From Grimontia marina (lineage in GTDB: Bacteria > Pseudomonadota > Gammaproteobacteria > Enterobacterales > Vibrionaceae), in contig NZ_FIZY01000014.1 in the NCBI RefSeq assembly GCF_900060185.1, positions 43,019 through 107,018 of the forward strand: a stretch of 64,000 bases of DNA, given 5' to 3'. Of this stretch, positions 60,058 to 64,000 are shown piece by piece. The notes below the pieces were generated by a model. It did not search any database, was not told the origin of the DNA, and was given only the letters and a program-made list of their open reading frames with translations. A program made the translations under genes and the position numbers. Position 1 is the first letter of the stretch; the number at the start of each line of letters is the position of its first letter.

Positions 60058-60119
60058 CTTTTCTGCCAATCTCTTTGAAGGTAATCTCTCGCCAACCTTC
60101 ACGATTGAAAAAGACCGCC

Positions 60120-61034
60120 ATGGATTACACCACGCTTTCCCGCATCAGCCTGAAAAACCTCACTGTGATGCATGTGCTCTTGATGACGCACAGCGTGACA
60201 CAAACGGCAGAGATCCTTTGCGTGACGCAATCAAGTGTCAGTAAGGCATTGGGGCAGCTTAAATCCGATCTGAATGACGAACTCTTTTTCCGTCGTGGCA
60301 ACCAACTGATGCCGACGCAATACGCGCTCAGCATTGGTCCTGCTATCCATAATGTGCTTTCCAATATCAGCGGTATCTTTGAGCAGGGTGAATTCGCACC
60401 GGAGAGGTTTGGCGGCAGTCTGTCACTCGCCATGCGGGAAAGTACGTTTGAACTTTTCGCGCCCACGCTATGTGATATTTCCCAAAAACTGGGTGCCAGT
60501 GCGCAGCTCAGTATTTCCACCAAGGAGCAATTCAGTTTCGAAGCGCTGCTCAGTGGGAAACTGGATTTTCTCGTACTTCCTCACGATGTCAGTCAGCCAC
60601 CGACGCTCAGTAAGAGCCTTGTCTGGCAGACGATTCTGGAGGATGAAATGGTGTGTTTGATGAACCCAAACCATCCGTTGGCTGATGTGGAGTTAGACAT
60701 TGATGGCTACCTGAGTTGTCGCCATATCAACGTGATAGATAAAGATTTGTCAGAGCCGTATTTCGAACAAACCCTGACCCAGCACCATGGTGCGCGCCAG
60801 ATAGCCATGCGCGTGGCGGACTTTGGGTCGGCTGCATCTACCTGTCACCACTCAAACTACCTGTTTACCTGCTCTAAACGTTGGGCGGAAACTGCGTTGC
60901 AGGCAAAAGGGCTGGTGGCGAAACCCCTGCCGTTTGATTATGGGCAGGTGGCATACAGTCTGGTGTGGAATACGGTGAGCCTGAACAATCCAGCGTGTCG
61001 TTGGCTTCATAGTCAGCTTCTTGCCAAAAGCTAA
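60120..61034 (+). CDS. LysR family regulator next to yjjW/yjjI
   Basis: Transcription factor of 304 aa from the ATG at 60120 (MDYTTLSRISLKNLTVMHVL); the upstream open part belongs to the proBA terminator region. The winged helix reads HSVTQTAEILCVTQSSVSKA, and a LysR effector domain follows; the layout resembles the NodD/YidZ-like branch. It converges on yjjW with a 25-bp gap and no clear terminator. Target unknown; the adjacent glycyl-radical genes are candidates by proximity only. Confidence 0.88.
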   Translation: MDYTTLSRISLKNLTVMHVLLMTHSVTQTAEILCVTQSSVSKALGQLKSDLNDELFFRRGNQLMPTQYALSIGPAIHNVLSNISGIFEQGEFAPERFGGSLSLAMRESTFELFAPTLCDISQKLGASAQLSISTKEQFSFEALLSGKLDFLVLPHDVSQPPTLSKSLVWQTILEDEMVCLMNPNHPLADVELDIDGYLSCRHINVIDKDLSEPYFEQTLTQHHGARQIAMRVADFGSAASTCHHSNYLFTCSKRWAETALQAKGLVAKPLPFDYGQVAYSLVWNTVSLNNPACRWLHSQLLAKS

Positions 61035-61059
61035 ACGCCAGCCCAAATTGGATGGTGAG

Positions 61060-61935
61060 TTAGGTATAAATGGTCGGTTTCAGCATCGGCCGCTGAATGT
61101 GGGCGAACAGCAAGTCGTGAAAGCGATCCATTTCCGCTTCACTGCATTTTTCCCACTCTAATGCCTGACCCATCACGCCATGGTGCTGAAAGGCATTGAG
61201 GCGAATTTGAACCGATTCCGGCAGTTTATTGAGAAACGCGCCGACGGCATCCACTTCCGTATCCAAGTCACTTTTCCCCGGAATATGAAGTAAACGCACT
61301 TCGTGCAGTTTTCCCATCTCAGCCAGCAAGTCGATAGTCTCAATGACGCGGTGTTTATCGCGGCCAATGAGCCAACGGTGCGTCTCGGATTGCCAAGATT
61401 TTAAATCAATCATTGCGCCATCAAGGTAAGGGGCAACACGCTCCCAACCCGCGCGAGACAAAGAACCGTTGCTGTCGATAAAGCATGTCAGGTGTGACAA
61501 CGCAGGGTCCGCTTTTACCGCTTTGAACAGCTCGATAATGAACGGCAGTTGCAGCGTGGCTTCACCGCCTGACACGGTAATGCCGTTCAGGAAAAAGTGG
61601 TGTTGGCGAACCAAGGCCAGCATGTCGTCCAAGCTGTAGCTGACAATTTTTGGATTGGACTTGTGAGGGCACACGTCGATGCAAAGATCGCAGTGGGTAC
61701 ACGTTGCCTCATCCCAAACCACTTTGCCTTCAGCATTGAATGACAGGGCTTCAGCAGGGCAGGGCGCTACACAATCGCCGCAATCGGTGCAGTGATTGAT
61801 GGTATGCGGGTTGTGGCAGGTAATGCAGTCGAAATTACAGCCCTGCAAAAAGATGACCAGGCGGTTGCCCGGTCCGTCAACACAAGAGAATGTCAGGATA
61901 CGGCTGACCAATGCGTTTGTCTTACTCGGTTTCAC
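61060..61935 (-). CDS. yjjW: YjjW family glycyl-radical enzyme activase
   Basis: Radical SAM protein that abstracts hydrogen from a glycine of its partner YjjI under anaerobic conditions. 291 aa. Radical SAM cluster motif CNFDCITCHNP (CxxxCxxC), two inserted ferredoxin-type 4Fe-4S clusters (HCTDCGDCVAPCPAEAL and CTHCDLCIDVCPHK) and the SAM site TVSGGEATLQ. The GGAG at 61943-61946 is only 1 nt from the ATG at 61941 but 7 nt from the GTG at 61935, so I choose the GTG. 26 nt downstream of yjjI. Confidence 0.9.
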   Translation of the reverse strand: MKPSKTNALVSRILTFSCVDGPGNRLVIFLQGCNFDCITCHNPHTINHCTDCGDCVAPCPAEALSFNAEGKVVWDEATCTHCDLCIDVCPHKSNPKIVSYSLDDMLALVRQHHFFLNGITVSGGEATLQLPFIIELFKAVKADPALSHLTCFIDSNGSLSRAGWERVAPYLDGAMIDLKSWQSETHRWLIGRDKHRVIETIDLLAEMGKLHEVRLLHIPGKSDLDTEVDAVGAFLNKLPESVQIRLNAFQHHGVMGQALEWEKCSEAEMDRFHDLLFAHIQRPMLKPTIYT

Positions 61936-61967
61936 TGACATTCTCCGGCGGCATTGCTTTCTATCGC

Positions 61968-63509
61968 TTATTTGTAAACAGGCGTGGTCTCGAAGCTCAC
62001 AACACGTGGTGCGCGGTCAAGAATACCTGTGTTGCAAGCTGCTTCTGCGCCCAGCCACGTGGTGTTCTTACGAGAACCTTCATCGTCGTATTTCGCAATG
62101 TCAGACAGTTTGATCATGTAACCCGTTACGCGCACCAGATCGTTTGACGCAACGTTCGCGGTGAACTCACGGTAGCCCATGTTGATTGCACCTTTACATA
62201 GGTTGAACATGGCTTCTGGGTTTGATTTTACTGTCTCGTCGATGGTCAGAATGTCACTGATACCCGAGGTGTAGTATTTGTGGTGACCAGCGGTTGCGTG
62301 CACGTAAGTCACTGGGTCTGGTTCAGTACCGTAAGGGATACGAACGCCCGGGGTTACGTCTTTATCGATGCTGATGCCACCTTGTGAGTGCAGTACCGCT
62401 TTACCGTTCAGGCCGTACTTCACAGGGCTCGCTTCAACAATCTCAGCCAGTTTTCCAGAGATTGCGTGGCCCAGTTCGTTTGCCGCGATGTCGTGACCGT
62501 ACTTCAGTGACTGACCGTCTTTTTCCATCAGGATGTTGACGGCTTCCGCCATGCCGTAAATACCGAACATCGGCGCGAAACGGCCTTCTTCAATCAGCCC
62601 CTCTGTTGCCAGGAAGTGTTTGAAGTAGTTTGAAGATTCGTGCAGGAAGCTGCTGCGAACGTCCATCAGTTCAACCATCAGCTTGCTGTAGGTTGGCAAC
62701 ACTTCGTTCAGGAAGTCTTCTGCACTTTCCGCTTTCTCAGCAGCGTGCTTCAGGTTCATGCGCACTAGCGTGTTAGAACCGCCAGCCAGTGGCAGCGAGT
62801 TGTAGCAGCTCACGATACCGAAACGCTTGTCACCGTATGCCGCAGCGTGCATTGGGTAGTTCGCGATGTGTGGCTTGCTGCACTCAACAATGTTTGAGGT
62901 CGCTTGGCGCAGCAGGTCGTCAGAAGTCACCGCTGGGTCGTACATGAATGTCAGGTTCGGTGCGATTTGCTTCAGCTCAGCATCGACGCGCAGGATAGTG
63001 CGACAGATGATGTTGTCTGCTGGGCCGATGTTCGCGTGCATGAATGCGTCTGGCAGGGTGCGGTCCAGCATGATCCAGAAACGCTTAATTTTTTGGTAGA
63101 TCTCTTCGTCTGACAGGTCGCCCACGTAAGGCATCAGCATGTCATCCAGTTGACCCACGTAAACAGGGATGTTGGTCACTGACGGTACGTGGTGGTAGAT
63201 GATGTTCAGCATGTTAAGCGCATCATCCAGGTTCTCTGCTGGAGACAGCTCAAGGTACTCAGAACCCTGAGACAGGAACTTTGCGTAGTCTGGCAGCACG
63301 TAGCGAGGTTTGAACGGTGCGTGACCTTCAAACATGTCACAGATAACGCCGTCTTTCATCGCCTGCTCGATATCGTCCGAGATATCCATGTAAGGCAGGC
63401 TTGCTTCTGCTTCCAACGCCAGCCATTGGTTTTTCTGCTTTGGCGACAGGGTTGGGTTGTTGATGATTTGGTAGAAACGTTCTTGAAGTTCTGTCAGTTG
63501 CTTGCTCAT
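61968..63509 (-). CDS. yjjI: YjjI family glycyl-radical enzyme, substrate unknown
   Basis: 513 aa, oxygen-sensitive glycyl-radical enzyme family with unknown reaction. The probable active-site Cys lies in GIVSCYNSLPLAGGSNTLV; the C-terminal glycyl-radical loop is LVRVTGYMIKLSDI. ELGHAISGKL and HATAGHHKYYTSGISDIL are further conserved blocks. AGGGT lies about 8 nt upstream of the ATG. Pairs with the activase yjjW. No dedicated transporter, microcompartment or aldehyde dehydrogenase genes are next to it in this window to hint at the substrate. Confidence 0.92.
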   Translation of the reverse strand: MSKQLTELQERFYQIINNPTLSPKQKNQWLALEAEASLPYMDISDDIEQAMKDGVICDMFEGHAPFKPRYVLPDYAKFLSQGSEYLELSPAENLDDALNMLNIIYHHVPSVTNIPVYVGQLDDMLMPYVGDLSDEEIYQKIKRFWIMLDRTLPDAFMHANIGPADNIICRTILRVDAELKQIAPNLTFMYDPAVTSDDLLRQATSNIVECSKPHIANYPMHAAAYGDKRFGIVSCYNSLPLAGGSNTLVRMNLKHAAEKAESAEDFLNEVLPTYSKLMVELMDVRSSFLHESSNYFKHFLATEGLIEEGRFAPMFGIYGMAEAVNILMEKDGQSLKYGHDIAANELGHAISGKLAEIVEASPVKYGLNGKAVLHSQGGISIDKDVTPGVRIPYGTEPDPVTYVHATAGHHKYYTSGISDILTIDETVKSNPEAMFNLCKGAINMGYREFTANVASNDLVRVTGYMIKLSDIAKYDDEGSRKNTTWLGAEAACNTGILDRAPRVVSFETTPVYK

Positions 63510-63682
63510 GGAAAAGACCCTACTTTAATTTGGGTTTATACTAAGCGCGAATCCGGCTTGCCACTATTGAACTATCAAGAAGCGTGTTTTTCCAAAATGG
63601 AAATCCATGTTGTGGATGGAATTGACGTTTCAAAGGGTTGAAGGGGAGGGATCTGGGCCTGTACTCAGCGTAACTCAAAAAT
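63510..63682 (-). promoter_or_regulatory. yjjI upstream region between the gene and the intron end
   Basis: 173 bp. If yjjI has a promoter between itself and the intron, it lies here. No convincing FNR box is seen (TTGA-ACTA-TCAA near 63565 has the wrong spacing). TAGTATAAA on the minus strand around 63540 could be a -10. Confidence 0.4.
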
Positions 63683-63723
63683 GTCGGGTGGACGACACTT
63701 GTTGCCAAGTGCCGTCTCCCTAA

Positions 63724-63757
63724 GAACCGTACGTGCAACTTTCACTGCATACGGCTC
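63724..63757 (-). ncRNA. Group II intron domain V
   Basis: A 34-nt hairpin on the minus strand starting GAGCCGTATGCAGTGAAAG and ending CACGTACGGTTC: catalytic AGC triad, GAAA tetraloop and the two-base bulge are all in the canonical positions. This is the ribozyme core. Confidence 0.9.
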
Positions 63758-63793
63758 AAGCCTCCACAAAGGCATCGTTTGATACCCAGCAAC

Positions 63794-64000
63794 TTATAAC
63801 GCAGCCAGAGCAGGATCATTCCAAGTGTTGCGAACTAGCCTTTTGGACTTTCTCTTTGCCAAATATTCTTGGCATTCAGGGTCAAAAGGTGTTGCTGCAC
63901 TTCGGATTTTTACATGTCTCTCGATAGGCACTTTGGCTATTTGGAAGAGATTGAACTGGCAATCCATACCTGAGATCTTCTGCCAACCGTGAAATTGCCA
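63794..64000 (-). CDS. ltrA: Group II intron reverse transcriptase/maturase, C-terminal end only
   Basis: The frame is open from the window edge to a TAA at 63794-63796 (68 codons). It contains the linker typical of bacterial intron-encoded proteins: LFQIAKVPIERHVKIRSAA followed by TPFDPECQEYLAKR. In HNH-bearing relatives an endonuclease domain follows this point; here the protein ends about 20 residues later (WNDPALAAL), so no HNH motif is present. Whether the upstream RT domain is intact cannot be seen. Confidence 0.82.
   Translation of the reverse strand, partial: WQFHGWQKISGMDCQFNLFQIAKVPIERHVKIRSAATPFDPECQEYLAKRKSKRLVRNTWNDPALAAL

Larger units (their letters stand above)
63683..64000 (-). 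mobile_element. 3' end of a group II intron, cut by the window edge
   Basis: Three independent features in order on the minus strand: the C-terminal part of an intron-encoded reverse transcriptase/maturase, a 34-nt domain V hairpin (63724-63757) and a domain VI hairpin (about 63684-63719: GACGGCACTTG-GCAA-CAAGTGTCGTC). An unpaired A (in CCACCC) lies 7 nt before the proposed splice end GAC, as expected for the branch point. The 3' splice boundary is placed at 63683/63682. The rest, including domains I-III and most of the protein, lies beyond 64000. Confidence 0.86.

Noticed and set aside
63560..63575. FNR box upstream of yjjI
   Set aside because: TTGA and TCAA halves are separated by four instead of six bases.

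Overview
The window is a gene-dense bacterial chromosome segment that fits a marine gammaproteobacterium of the family Vibrionaceae. The main evidence is a complete Na+-translocating NADH:quinone reductase operon (nqrA-F) followed by apbE and nqrM, sodium-type flagellar stator genes (pomAB), an OmpK/Tsx-type outer-membrane porin, and the local orders rlmG-yajG-ppiA-ampG / bolA, nrdR-ribD-ribE-ribBA-ribH-nusB-thiL-pgpA and frsA-crl-proB-proA. The sequence looks moderate in G+C (not computed). A Grimontia/Enterovibrio/Salinivibrio-like genome seems as likely as Vibrio itself, but the genus cannot be fixed from sequence reading alone.

Layout. 1-3 kb: guaB (5' end cut off by the window) and guaA, purine synthesis. 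3-7 kb: two tandem AbgT-family transporters. 7-10 kb: glutathione-dependent formaldehyde detoxification (fghA, adhC/frmA) with a divergent LysR regulator. 10-12.5 kb: tadA, a tiny basic ORF and mltF. 12.5-17.6 kb: purL with a PurR operator, a GNAT-like acetyltransferase and glnB. 17.6-20 kb: a YitT-family protein and glyA with PurR- and MetR-like sites. 20-26 kb: nrdR, the riboflavin genes, nusB, thiL and pgpA. 26-29.3 kb (minus strand): xseB-ispA-dxs, isoprenoid supply. 29.7-33 kb: pomA-pomB and thiI. 33-40 kb (minus strand): panE-yajL, ompK, and the cluster rlmG-yajG-ppiA-unknown-ampG, with bolA divergent. 40.8-48.1 kb: nqrABCDEF, apbE and nqrM, a sodium-pumping respiratory complex with its flavin-transfer and iron-insertion factors. 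48.2-52.6 kb: SOS-controlled dinB, pepD and a chemoreceptor. 52.6-55.4 kb: a 1-kb interval without a conventional gene, then a purine permease and gpt. 55.5-61 kb: frsA, crl, proB, proA and a LysR regulator. 61-63.5 kb: yjjI/yjjW, a glycyl-radical enzyme of unknown substrate and its activase. 63.7-64 kb: the 3' end of a group II intron running off the window.

How the genes work together. Purine metabolism is the strongest shared theme: guaB, guaA, purL, glyA (one-carbon units), the NCS2 permease and gpt are all here, and PurR-like operators precede purL, glyA and the permease. The second theme is flavin and sodium energetics: the riboflavin genes supply FMN/FAD, ApbE attaches FMN covalently to NqrB/NqrC, NqrM matures the iron site, and PomAB spends the sodium gradient.

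Most of the window is ordinary core genome. The parts worth a second look are: (i) a self-contained transcription unit at about 52.92-53.32 kb with its own promoter, two overlapping small ORFs of 37 and 31 codons, a folded 3' segment and an intrinsic terminator; (ii) the group II intron end, in the same orientation as yjjI and upstream of it; (iii) a 53-codon Arg/Lys-rich ORF behind the mltF terminator; (iv) a perfect 20-bp-arm inverted repeat carrying two overlapping PurR-like operators; (v) a RibBA protein whose cyclohydrolase domain has lost its zinc cysteines.
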